A stretch of DNA of 64,000 nt from Lycocorax pyrrhopterus obiensis (lineage: Eukaryota > Chordata > Aves > Passeriformes > Paradisaeidae). Below are positions 34,126 to 44,951 of the stretch, one piece after another. The translations under genes were made by a program, and so were the position numbers. How positions within the stretch are numbered: position 1 is the first letter of the stretch; the number at the start of each line of letters is the position of its first letter. The stretch spans positions 57,807,617-57,871,616 of the forward strand of contig JACSVZ010000002.1 in NCBI GenBank assembly GCA_014706295.1. Direction: 5' to 3'. The notes under the pieces were generated by a model. That model worked only from the letters and a program-made list of their open reading frames with translations. It was not told the origin of the DNA and searched no databases.

Positions 34126-34717
34126 TATGCTGATTTTGGCTGGGGTAGAGTTAGTTTTCTTCGTAGTAGCTGGTATGGGGCTGTGTTTTGGATTTGTGCT
34201 GAGCACAGGGTTGATAATATAGAGATGTTTCTGTTATTGCTGAGCAGGGCTTGCACAGAGCCAAGGCCTTTTCTGCTTTTCATACTGCCTCACTGGCAAG
34301 GAACATGGGGGTGCTTGGGAGATTGGGAGGAGACACAGCCAGGACAGGTGATCCCAAATGACCAGAGGGATATTCCACACCACATGACATCATGCTCAGT
34401 ATACAAAGTGGGGGGAAGAAGGAGGAAGGGATGTTTGAAGTGACGGCATTTGTATTCCCACATAACGGTTACACGAGGTGGGGCCCTGCAGTCCTGGAGA
34501 TGGCTGAACACCTGCCTGTTCATGGGAAGCAGTGAATTAATTCCTTGCTTTGCTTTGCTTGCATGTGTGGCTTCTGCTTTCCTTATTAAACTGTCTTCAT
34601 CGCAACCCATGAGTTTTCCAGCTTTTAGCCTTCCAATTCTCTTCCTGATCCTATTGATGGAGGAGTGAGGGAGTGGCTGTATGGGGCTTGTCTGCTAGGT
34701 GGGGTTAAACCACGGCA
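34126..34717 (+). mobile_element. Solo ERVL-type LTR, sense
   Basis: The 592-bp element begins TATGCTGATTTTGGCTGGGG (family start TG, here TA) and ends GGGGTTAAACCACGGCA. It has the conserved GTGTTTTGGATTTGTGCTGA block, a weakened TATA (AGTATACAAAG near 34398) after the ACATGACATCATGCTC block, and an ATTAAA signal at 34585-34590. Perfect GAGGT duplications flank it, proving insertion limits. It is the same subfamily as 8103-8685 but inverted. The 86-codon frame at 34183-34443 is LTR sequence, not a gene. Confidence 0.93.
34585..34590 (+). terminator. Poly(A) signal ATTAAA of the LTR at 34126-34717
   Basis: It lies in the conserved TTATTAAACTGTCTT block, where related LTRs polyadenylate. Confidence 0.6.
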
Positions 34718-34722
34718 GAGGT
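34718..34722. repeat. 5-bp target-site duplication GAGGT (right copy)
   Basis: Exact match to 34121-34125. Confidence 0.9.
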
Positions 34723-36226
34723 ACCACTCAAATGAGTAAAATTTCAAGAAGAGAAATAAAATGGATGAAAGAGGGCTGCTATTCGTAAAGTACGTAATCC
34801 TTTGTCACTAGAAACATAAATTTCTCCCACTTAAAACAGAAAAATTTTATCTTGGGCTAAGTTGTTATTTAATGACAGAGATTGTTCTTCAAAAAAATAG
34901 GAATATGTTTGTGAAGATGTGAGATTGCTCTTTGCCTACATAAAGAGAAAAAATTAGTTTCCTTGGGAACTGTGGTGTGTCCTCTGCTCCCCACAATAAT
35001 TACTTTTTTCCTTTTCTTGCATTTTCTTTTTTTTTTTCTTTATTACTTGTTGCTTCTTTATATACGTACAGGAACACAGGCACACGCAAATAGGCTCTGT
35101 ACCACCATTTTCAAACACTTTGCATTCATACATCAGTCATTTGAAGTGTGGAAAAGTTGATGTCTGACAAGAATTAAATAGCATATTGAAGAAGGTGGAG
35201 ACTCACCTACACGACTAAACAATGCAGTCTTATATCTTGTAGATACACAGAACTGGCAAACCTTTTCATGATCTGGTTTCACTTGGAAATTGGATACAGT
35301 GCTTATTCCTACACCACTGGAGCTGACTGTGTAAGGGCCTCTACTGCTAAGTTTGTTCAAAGTATGCCAAATTAGTTAAAAAAATAGTTTAAAATATAAA
35401 TGTTTAGGATTAATGTGTTTTACTTTGCTCTGGAATAACCAAGGGAGTGCTCCCTCTTTTGCAGAAGTAAGGAGGTGTAAGACACTGGTATGTTCCTGTT
35501 TTCACGAACCCTCTCTCGCCTGAGCTGCTTAACAAGACGGTAGTATTGTGAATGGGTTTAGTACGCTCCACCGTAACTTGCATGGCCATAGATTTTGCAC
35601 ATCAGATAGAATGGAAAGATAAAATTTGGGAGAAAATCCAAAAGTTGATTTTATGACACATTGCACATTTCCATTAAAAAACCCCAAAAATTTGCAAACT
35701 TCTAAATAGTGTTAACAGTCCCTCTTCTTCTCTACCCCAACTCTTATCTGCTGGTTAAAAAACCCAAAACATCAGAGTCATAAAAATCAAACATTACAAA
35801 GTTCAAAAATGCCACAATTAGGGGCCTTTTTGCTCTCATGTGTTCACTTATCCCATTCACGCTTGTACACTGGCGCTAGGAAATCAATCTTTAATACTGT
35901 CCTGTTTACCTCACAAGGTCTCTGCTCCTCCCCACATACCTGAAATGATATTCTGTAAAACTGGCTTCTTCCCAGTGATCAAATAATGTTCCAGGTTTTC
36001 ACTTAGCATACACTGTGCTTTCAAAGCAAAAGTCCAATGCAAGAGAAGAACACCAGAATTTATGGCAGGACCTATTTCTCCAATTTCCAAATCTACAGAT
36101 GAAGATGTGGTTTGGTCTTGACAGCTTGGCACCTTGTCCTCTTCTGTTCAGTTGGATCCAAACCACAGTAATTTCTTCCTTGAAAGAATCAGTTTTCACA
36201 TTTGGGGTAGAACCTCCCATGCATAG
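34723..36226. other. Unique non-coding stretch
   Basis: No repeat or gene recognised. Overlapping frames of 73-76 codons on both strands at 35911-36245 show no known domain. Confidence 0.55.
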
Positions 36227-36600
36227 GTGTTTTACAAGGGAATGAAGTCTTTATTCAATTAGAGTCCCCAGGCAGGTTCAGGAAAGCACAGATCCCAGGT
36301 GCTGCAGGTGCAGCCTTGAGGACATCACCCAGAAAGCCTTCAGGGCCTCCATTAGAGCATCCCAATCTTCTTCATGGACTACGGAGAGAAGGAAGCTTCT
36401 TCAGGGTACAGTCCAGTTCAGGCCCCTTACCAAAGGGATTCTAACCTGAAGAACTTAGGCAGAAAAAAGGGAAATGAGGTAGCTAATTTAGTTGTCCGAA
36501 AGTGGGTGCTCTGGTTATATCCCCTCACAGTGCAATTACTTGTCAGGATTAATTTTGAATGTGGCTCCTAAAATGCCACTATGATGCAAAATCCAAAAAA
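36227..36600 (-). mobile_element. Possible LTR fragment, antisense
   Basis: On the minus strand a TATA-like GGATATAACC (36513-36522) is followed about 260 bases on by AATAAA (36250-36255) in the context GAATAAAGACTTC, then CCTTGTAAAACA. This order and the GC-richer body resemble an LTR. No target duplication or family match could be found by eye, so the limits are approximate and the call is tentative. Confidence 0.25.
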
Positions 36601-36741
36601 CAAAATTGAAATTCAACAGCTATTGCAATACACTCAGTCTGCACTACCTCGGAATGCTCACAGGAGGAAGCAGAACTGTCCACTGTCTAATCCCTGTTCC
36701 TTTCAGGTCTCTTTCCATCTACTGATTTTGGCATCACAAGC

Positions 36742-36931
36742 TTTTGTGTTACTATAAGGTAGAAAAAACAGGAAAAGAAAACAAAAGTAGTGTTGAGCTC
36801 TTCATGTTTTCCCGTATATGTTGATGTTGTCAGACAATAGCAGAAATGCTCCTGTTGCCACAAGGAAGTGAAAAATTGAGACAGAGCTAGGGTTGGAGTG
36901 TGAAAGGATGAAATGAAAGAGCCAGTGTAAA
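36742..36931 (+). repeat. Left arm of a ~190-bp inverted duplication
   Basis: The arm matches the reverse complement of 38592-38782 with about ten mismatches by hand alignment, roughly 95 per cent. It begins TTTTGTGTTACTATAAGGTA and ends GAGCCAGTGTAAA. It has no coding frame, no LINE tail and no recognised family. Similarity becomes doubtful beyond either edge. Confidence 0.93.
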
Positions 36932-36974
36932 TAGTTTACAAAGTTATGATGACCTTCTTCACCATATATTGGCC

Positions 36975-37180
36975 TTCTTCACAATGAGGATGATGAAGCA
37001 CTGAAACACATTGACCACAGTTGTGGATGTCCCACCCCTGGAAGCATTCAAGGCTAGGCTGGACGGGGCTCTGAGCAATCTATTCTAGTGGAAGTTGGCC
37101 CTATCCATGGCAGGGGAGTTGGAACTACATGGTCTTTATGGTCTCTTCCAACCCAAACTGTTCTATTATTCTATGATTTT
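36975..37180 (+). mobile_element. CR1 LINE 3' fragment
   Basis: Sense-oriented CR1 end, from GATGAAGCACTGAAACACATTG through GTTGTGGATGTCCCACCCCT and GCTGGACGGGGCTCTGAGCA to the tail TTCTATTATTCTATGATT. It lies inside the loop of the inverted duplication. Confidence 0.93.
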
Positions 37181-37769
37181 CACATAGAAAATTCTTTATA
37201 AATAACAAGGCAATGCTTTTCAGAGGCATTATCTGAGAAACAATTTAGAAAGTCTCAGCAAATATAAAGAATAACAAAAGGCCATCACCCCATGGCTATT
37301 GGCTAAAAGCATAATTCAGCCATAAGATTTCAAAATATAGTCATCAATTTAGTTAAGTGCTATGGCATGACTCTTCATATTCATGAAGCAGAAAATGCAA
37401 GGTAGAGTAGTATTTATAATCACCAAACAGCACAGTTCAAGTGAAATAAACACTGTATTGACTAAATATATACACAAATCATACATATACGTAGTCTGTT
37501 TATTCAGTAATTAAAATTGAGGTGCTTTAAAAACTCAAAGAAAAAATTATATAAGGTGAAAAGCCATTCAGTGATAGTCTCCTGAACTTCTCTTCAGTCT
37601 TAAGGTTTATGCCTAGGAAGTAGAGAAGAGAGGAGGAAAAAAAAGAAATGCTTTTAATAGATAGGTGGTACAACTAGTAAAGGTTCAAGTCACTGCATCT
37701 TCCTGGCCTCACTACATAGAACACTTAGATCTTACACATTGGTAGCTACTAACACAATTCTAGAGCTCT
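37181..37769. other. AT-rich spacer inside the inverted duplication
   Basis: No gene or repeat recognised. Confidence 0.6.
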
Positions 37770-37890
37770 GGACAACTCTGGGCATTGTTCTGGGCAGTAT
37801 TCTCCATGTTAGTCCTGCTTAAGCAGGTGGGTTGTACTGGATGACTTCCAGAAATCTCTTCCAACCTTAACCATTTTATGATTTCATTAT
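37770..37890 (+). mobile_element. CR1 LINE 3' end fragment
   Basis: The last ~120 bp of a CR1 in sense orientation: CTGGGCAGTATTCTCC, then CCTGCTTAAGCAGG (family form CCTGCTTGAGCAGG), TGGATGACTTCCAGA and a decayed tail. It belongs to a different CR1 subfamily from the copy 600 bp upstream. Confidence 0.88.
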
Positions 37891-38591
37891 TTGATCATAT
37901 GTGATTTTTTATCACTGTGCTAAATCTTGTATTGTGTTCTTACATGAAAAGCAAAGTACAGTGACTAAACATATGAGGTCATAGTCCTCCAAGCTGAGGT
38001 CTACAATAATACAGTTATTGCTTCAATGCAGCTACAGTTTCATCCAGAGCTAAATTTGGTCTTTTATTGCAGAATTTTAATGATACACTTAAAATATTTA
38101 GAAAGAATTCTAGTATTTCCCAGCGTTTAAGAGGAACAGATAGCCTTTGGAAAATACTGGCAAGATCCATGGTAGCAGCACCATCTTGATTTCATGGTAC
38201 TTTTAACATTTTCATCTACCACTTCCATTGATCAGAAATGCTAAGTCCCTCCAGAGGCTGACCTTGTACTTAACTTCAGTTAAGAAGTATGAGAGTCAGA
38301 TTTTCAGTCTACATTTGCTGAACCAGAAAATACAGTCACTTCAAGATAGACGTAATCAATAGGCCAAGAAAAGCATCAAGCCCCATTAGTAAACATGTAT
38401 TAAGGAAGTACATGTGCATAAAATCTGTGAGTGGTATTGATGAAACCGTCCAACACCAATGGGATCTGATGTAATCTGTAAGGGAGGAGGATAAAACATA
38501 ATGTTTAAGTGCTCTGTGAGGAACACATTGAATTTCTGGCAGTGCCTATTGATGAATCACAAGGTCTTTCAAAATCTTTTTCATAAATACT
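37891..38591. other. AT-rich unique stretch inside the inverted duplication
   Basis: No gene or repeat recognised. The 125-codon frame at 38501-38878 crosses the right arm of the inverted repeat and has no recognisable domain. Confidence 0.6.
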
Positions 38592-38782
38592 TTTACACTG
38601 GCTCTTCCATGTCATTCTTTCACACTCCAACCCTAGTGCTGTCTCAATTTTTCACTTCCTTGTGGCAACAGGAGCATTTCTGCTATCATCTGACAACATC
38701 AACATATACAGGAAAACATGAAGAGATCAACACTATTTTTGTTTTCTTTTCCTGTTTTTTTCTACCTTATAGTAACACAAAA
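38592..38782 (-). repeat. Right arm of the ~190-bp inverted duplication
   Basis: Reverse complement of 36742-36931; see that entry. The arms are separated by about 1.66 kb. Confidence 0.93.
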
Positions 38783-40509
38783 TGTATAAAGGCAACATTT
38801 TTAATTGATTTAAACGTATTTCTATCTGGTATTTTTATAGATGAGGTAGAAAGGTTTTTGTTATTTACATCACAGTAGAACACATGTACTTTTTTGTAAC
38901 CCATAAGACAGTGGCATTATCATCATGATATTAAAATTCTGTAATAGAACACGAAAAGAGCAACAAAAATTTTAGTGACGCAGAAACCCAGAACATCAAA
39001 TTTTTTATGGTTAAGTTAGCACTGAGTTTAAAATTGTGGCAATCATTTTCCACTAATCAAAACAAATTTTCCGACACAGAAAAGGCATTTTTATATTGTG
39101 TTTTATTTAGATTACAGGAAGCTACAGGCTATGTCATGGTGGTCCATAAAATAACTTAGTTTATCTACTAAAAAGACTTAGTTTATATTATTTCAGAAAA
39201 AAAATTGCAAACTGGTCTGGTATTATTAACAATGCTTTTATATATCTATAAAGATGCATGTTTTGAGTCTTCCCATAACAAAGAAGCATGTTTCTGCATA
39301 GGTAGCATGAAATTTAGTGTGCTTGTAGTTGTGTCGCGTAGCCTTTGTATAAATGTATAACTTTCTAAATTTTTTTGTATCAGTCAATATAACCTCCATT
39401 TCTGTGACCTTCATGAACCTTCTTTACATATGTAGCTTAGAATGCAGAAGATGCTGGATTTTTTATTTTGCAGAGGAAGAGTAGAGGTGCAACCGTCTAA
39501 AAATCAGGCTTTAAAGGAATCCCCTGAGAAGGAAATATCTGACATAAGTGTTCTCCATCAGAAAAATTATGATTGTCTTTAGGAACACAGAATCATTGCC
39601 CCCTCTGTACTTTTCTTTATCAGTGTGTTTAGTATATTTTTTTCTTTTTTTTCCTTTTTCTCCCCCCTTTTTATTTTTTTCTGAGAAGCAGCAGAATATA
39701 TGAGCTATCTGCACCATTTTCTTCTTGTAAATGAATGTGAAAAGATAGTAATTATCATTTGGTTATTTAAACCACAGAAACACGCTTATTTTTTCAACGT
39801 AAAACAATGTAAGCAGTGCACTGACTTCCATGTTCTAACCTTTAATGAGCATTTAAGGAAAAAACTGTAAATAAATTATGTATTTTTTATCTGCAGAACA
39901 GACACTAATAAATTAATTTATGTTTTTTGGCTACCATAAGTGCTCCAAAAAGACATTTTTAATGAGATATTTATTACCTGCCAATCTATACGTTCCACAG
40001 AATTAAAAATAATTCTTGTACTATACATAGCAAACCATATAATGCGTTTCAACTTCAGCAATAAAACAAGCACAACATTCAGCAAGGCTTTCATGCTCTT
40101 TGAGTTGGAACTTCTGCAGGCTAGTAGTTTACAGTACATGGATTTAATAAATGGGCAATAACAATTAAAAAAAAAAATTATTTCCTCCGGCCTAGTTCAG
40201 CCTTGAAAGGGATATGTAAAAGAGCATGAAGTTTTGTTAGGAAGATTACTGACTTATTGCATATAGATATTGGAAATGTAGTGTTGATTTGACACAGTGA
40301 TATTCTGTCACACATGTCTACCCCAACAGATTTTCTTTTACAGTGGTAATAAAATCTTTTCTCCAGGAAAGAAGTTTCCCTACTTCTCAACACAGTGATT
40401 AAGGGTTTAACTCACCTATATCATTTACTGCTGTCTATTCAGTGACCAATTTTATAGTTCCAAATTCAATACTTTAAACAGGAAAGAAATATTCAGTATT
40501 TCCAAAAAA
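38783..40509. other. AT-rich unique stretch
   Basis: Low-complexity T-rich and A-rich runs only (for example 39640-39680). No gene or interspersed repeat recognised. Confidence 0.6.
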
Positions 40510-41079
40510 TAGCTAGTCATGGAGCTCACTGCAGCCTGTGAAGGAAAGTGTGATAGAGCAGATCTCCACATAGTAGCCCATGTAGGACCCCACAGTGGAG
40601 CAAGTGGACTATTTCCTGAAGGAACAGTGAACAATGGAGAGCCCATGCTGGAGCAGGTTTACCCTGCAGGACTGTGGTCCATGGAGAGGATCCACACTGG
40701 AGCAGGGGAGAAATGTGAAGAGGAAGAATTAGGAGAGAGGAGCTGACTACAACCTCACCAAAACCCACTCATTCTGGCCTTTGGGGGTTGGAGCAAGTCA
40801 GGAGTCAGAAATGAAGAAGTGAAATTGAACCTGGGAATAAGGACTGTGTGACATGATGTCTTCATTTTTTGTCTTTGTTCCTTTCCATCCAACTTTATTT
40901 TAATTGTCAACGAATTATTTTTCCCCAAATCATGTCTGTTTTGCCTGTGATGGTAACTGGTAAGTGATGTCCTTGTCTTGACATTCTTTTTTATCTCACT
41001 TTCTCTTCCTGTCCTGTTGAGGTGGGCAGTGAGAGAACAGCTAGGTAGATGTCTGGTAGTCAGCCAAGGTAAACAGACA
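40510..41079 (+). mobile_element. ERVL-type LTR, 5'-incomplete
   Basis: Sense-oriented LTR of the bird family whose U3/R carries several diverged GGACCC-ACGCTGGAGCAG modules. Here three are visible at about 40585-40610, 40636-40662 and 40682-40712, each ending in GGAGCA. The conserved 3' part has ATTTTTCCCCAAATCATGTCTGTTTTGCC (about 40916-40945) and it ends CAAGGTAAACAGACA at 41079. The 5' limit is unclear. The open frame at 40519-40746 is a by-product of the modules. Confidence 0.85.
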
Positions 41080-42164
41080 GTAGCAGTTTTTCATGGCCTT
41101 TGCTAGAGGTGGATTTCTCTCTTGAGTTGGGACCCCAGTTACTAAAGAGATCCAGTCACCACATCATGACTTATCCCTAGGATGCTGAGCAAATAATTTG
41201 CTTTCTTGTTACATGGGAACAGGGCTTGAAGACTTTCCCACACAACCTTAAAGAAGCTTTATGGAAACAAACGCATTATAAAAATGTGTGCACCTACGTA
41301 TTAAGAAGGAAATTTTTAGGTGGACGGCTTACCTCCCTGAACAGGAGAACCTCATTTTTTTTTTATTTCAGCTTAGGGATATCTCCTCTTACAGTTAGTG
41401 CTGCAGAACATAAAGCATCGTTTTTGATGAGATGTTAGACTTTAAAGGTTAAAACAGAGAGACTCTTTCCAAGTCACAGGCTAACAAAATTCTAGACAAA
41501 TCTACATGCCTCAAAAGTTAACAGCAACTTTACTTTCCAGGAAGTACAGGGTCAAACCTGAATGGTTTAGACTTCTGTACAAGTGCTATGAAGAAATAGG
41601 AACATCTTCATCTTCCATTGACTTGTGATTTTTTGTGTGCGACTAGAACAGAAAACAATATATCTTGTCTCCTGTGTATGTCCTGTTTTTCATGTATTAT
41701 CTTGTCCAAGCCATTTAGAATACTCTATATTTACTACATGAAGTTACTTGATCTAGCAGCTACTTGAAAAAAAAAACAGTCTTTTTTTTTTGAGCAGTAC
41801 TGTAAAAGATCAGTGTAGACTGAAACAGCCAAAAGATAAGAGCCCAGACCTTGCTCCAAGAACTCTGAGTCTGCAATTGAAATGACTTTTTATTTCTTCC
41901 CCATGCCTTTAGAAGTGTTAAACACTTCTAAACTATCTGCAAGCCTAAAAAAGCTACCCTCCAAAAGCAGATCAGAAGCAAATGAACAAAAAAATCCAAA
42001 TATTTCTTTCAGACACTTGCATATTTCACTTGCATAGTTCACTTCAAGAGAAGTAGATTTCAATTTCTTTACCAATACTACATTATAAATCTTCATGGTA
42101 ATAATAATAAAAAAATATAGTCTTTTCACCCATGCTCCCCTTATCAGTTTTCTCAGGTGAAAGA
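41080..42164. other. Unique non-coding stretch
   Basis: No gene recognised. It contains a short perfect palindrome at 41910-41930 and T-rich runs. Confidence 0.6.
41910..41930. repeat. 21-bp near-perfect palindrome
   Basis: TAGAAGTGTT and its reverse complement AACACTTCTA are separated by a single A. It could form a small hairpin; no function is implied. Confidence 0.9.
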
Positions 42165-42620
42165 ATTTTAGAATGGTTGAGGCAGGAAGCAAACTATGGA
42201 GTTCATCAAGACCGATGCCCCTACTCAAGACAGAGTCAAGGACAGTAGGTGACTCTGGATGTCATCCAGGGTTTTGAATGTCTCCAAGTATGGGGTCTCC
42301 GGAGTCAATCCGAGCAATCTGGACACCACTGGCAAGACTCAAGCTCCACCTTCTTTAATCTCTCCCATCAGGTATTTAAGCTCATTGCTAAATCCCCTTT
42401 ATTGTTATATTCTCCACACTAAATAGCCTCATCTCTCCTTGCTTCTCCTCATAGATCAGCTACTCTAATTCCTTGATCATCCTCGTGGCCCTTTAATGGA
42501 CTAGCTTCACTATGTCCATGTCTTATAGTGGCAAACTCATAACTGGACCCAGCACCCCAGTTGCAATCTCACCAGTTTTCTAAAGAAATGTCTCTACCCT
42601 TTCCTCAAAAAACATACATC
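42165..42620 (-). mobile_element. CR1 LINE 3' portion, antisense, old
   Basis: The plus strand begins AGAATGGTTGAGG, the complement of a CR1 tail region, and continues through blocks for GGGTTTTGAATGTCTCCAAG, CTCATAGATCAGCTACTC, CCTTGATCATCCTCGTGGCC and ACTGGACCCAGCACCCCAGT, all recognisable in the reversed CR1 C-terminal coding region. It is heavily substituted and carries short deletions. Confidence 0.9.
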
Positions 42621-44486
42621 CATTCCAAGTTGCAGTGATTAATATTAGGTCACCTTCTCAGCTCATGTAAATGAGTGCAGTTCCACAGAAGGGAGCTACA
42701 CTTTGAGTAGTTACAGACTAGCTGAAAAGCTGCATCAAAATGTCATGATTTTATGTATTTTCAAGCGATTCCCTTTCTAGTCACCTTGTGTCTGGTCTGT
42801 GTATAGCTTTGGTACATGATAGAATATTTGAGGACACATTTCTATCACTACAAGTTTTAAACGACCTTTTAATGAAGGGCTGAATTGATTTTCAAACGCA
42901 ATTATGTTGTTAATTAAACTGCTATTTTCTCCTCTATCCACTACCAGCTTCATGTTTTCATATTCCCAGTTTTTGGTACAGTCACTGGACTTTCTTTTTT
43001 TCCTGACCATGGCAGTTACCTTTACAAGCACTTGTAAAATAGCACCTCCAGCATTAACTTTATTAGATTATTTCTGAAGCAGCAGTGGGTCAATTTCAGC
43101 AGCACCGTTCTGATCACCTCAGCCAGCACCCTCAGGGCAGTCTTATTTTAGATTTCAAAGTTAATAAAGAAGGAGTGGGGATCTGCCTTTTAGTGACAGT
43201 GCTAACCGAATTGAACAGGTTGACTGTAATTTTTTTCCCTCACTAATCTCTGCAGACAGTCTGTTTGCTTAAGTCTAGTCCTTCCTGCTCTCAGATTACG
43301 CTTCAATACCTTTGCTCTATCATTAATGTTTTTACAGCCAAAGTCTTCATCAGTACATCCCAAGACTGTAAGTGCCAACTGTCTGCTGTAAAGAGGGAAA
43401 ATCAGAAGTTTAAGCTAGTAGTAAAACCAGGCTTCCATGGAGCAGGTATTTACACTGAGCATTTTGTGGATTAGTACATAATTCACAAGTACATTATAAT
43501 GCTATCTGTTATTACAAATTATATACTGGCACCTGGTTTGACACGGATGGGTAAGAGCAACAGCTAGGCTTTTAAACAAAATATAGCAGAATTTTTTTTT
43601 GGAAATAGATTTCCCCTGAGGGTAAAGTTTCATCTCTGACCTAAATTGTACTACTTACTACTACTGTTTCTTCTCTCCAGTGGATAAGCACTGACTCCCA
43701 ATCAAGGGATTTGGTGTTCCCTCTGATGCAAAAGTAGGCACAAAGAACTTTTCTCAAGGAGTTGAGTGGTGCCGTTTTTATGTTGCACAAGAGTCTAGCT
43801 CAAAGTAAAGATGGTCCTTGTGATTTGGAAGGAAGTTTAAAATTGCTAAGTACTTTATAACCATCCTATATTCTACCTGCTTTGAAAATATTTGAGAGAA
43901 TTTTAGTATTTTAATTTAAAGATTCATTATATAACCTTTCTAAAAAGAGAACAATGTTATGAACAAATTCTGGTTCTCTTGTTCACCTTAAGCAATATCA
44001 GAAAAGCTATTTGCATATGGAGACTCTAGCACGGAACTGGCAGATAAAACCTATCTTTAAGGAGTTAGAAAGAGGAAAGATTGTTTAAGACTGATACCAT
44101 AAACGGAAGGTTCTTTGTAGGAGAAGTTCTCAATGAGTCATCCATGACCTGCTGGTCATGGAAAGAGCTGTTGACAGTTAAGATTTCCAGGTACGATAAA
44201 TGTCAATGAAAGTTGGTAAAAAAACCTTGATTCTTAAAGATTGTGGACACTGCTTTTCCCCTGGGATTTCACTAGGGAGCTGTCAGTCCTCAAAACTTGA
44301 AACAAAAAAAATCAAGCTCATTTAATATTACTTTTCCAAGCAGTGAATACTTTAGATGCTAGAGGAATATTTTAAGTATTAGAACTAGGTAGTGAGGAAA
44401 GAAAGGATAGGGAGAACGAATCTACAAAACAGAGTCATTACTAAAGTGTCATTTATACAAGGTGACTCCCTGTTGTACAGCACTTC
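42621..44486. other. AT-rich unique stretch
   Basis: The 84-codon minus-strand frame at 42777-43031 looks protein-like in composition but has no recognised domain and only weak flanking splice signals. Frames of this length are expected by chance here. Confidence 0.5.
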
Positions 44487-44491
44487 TTCCC
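44487..44491. repeat. 5-bp target-site duplication TTCCC (left copy)
   Basis: Exactly repeated at 44947-44951 around the LTR. Confidence 0.88.
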
Positions 44492-44946
44492 TGTCGTGGT
44501 TTAGGAATGGCACTCCCTAATTTAATGACCCTCCTGCCTCCCGCGAGACCCTTGGGAACCAGACATCACTTGCTCACTTCCGGCAGAAAGCAGAGATTAG
44601 GAAACAGCAATGAGATAAGAAAACGAACAGTAACAGCAACCACATTAATAACAAAAGTGTACAAAAGAGAGAGTGTGGAGCCCAACTGAAGCACAGCCAC
44701 ACCACCCAAACCCTCTGATCTCCCTCTGGCTGAGATCAGTGTTACCCCACTGCTCTGTTTGCTACGGTTGCTCCACCCAAAAAGAACATCCCCCTGCTTC
44801 TGGCAATCGAGAGAGTTCCTTTCCCCTGCCCCTGGCCATGATGTAAGATGGTATCGAACAACACAATGTCTTGTACACTGCTCTCAGCTTTGTGCCCTCC
44901 TGGCTACTGCAAAACATTAACCCTGTCCTTGGCTGAAATGAGGACA
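44492..44946 (-). mobile_element. Solo ERVL-type LTR, antisense
   Basis: The 455-bp element starts TGTCGTGGTTTAGG and ends TTGGCTGAAATGAGGACA on the plus strand, the reversed termini of the bird ERVL LTR. Exact TTCCC duplications flank it. It shares the AACAGCAATGAGATAAGAAA and ATTAATAACAAAAGTGTAC blocks with the LTR at 1769-2385, so these two form one subfamily. Shorter than usual, it probably lost internal sequence. No proviral genes. Confidence 0.92.
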
Positions 44947-44951
44947 TTCCC
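44947..44951. repeat. 5-bp target-site duplication TTCCC (right copy)
   Basis: Exact match to 44487-44491. Confidence 0.88.

Noticed and set aside
42777..43031. 84-codon minus-strand frame, considered as a viral or gene fossil
   Set aside because: Protein-like composition only; no motif, and many frames of this length are expected by chance in AT-rich DNA.
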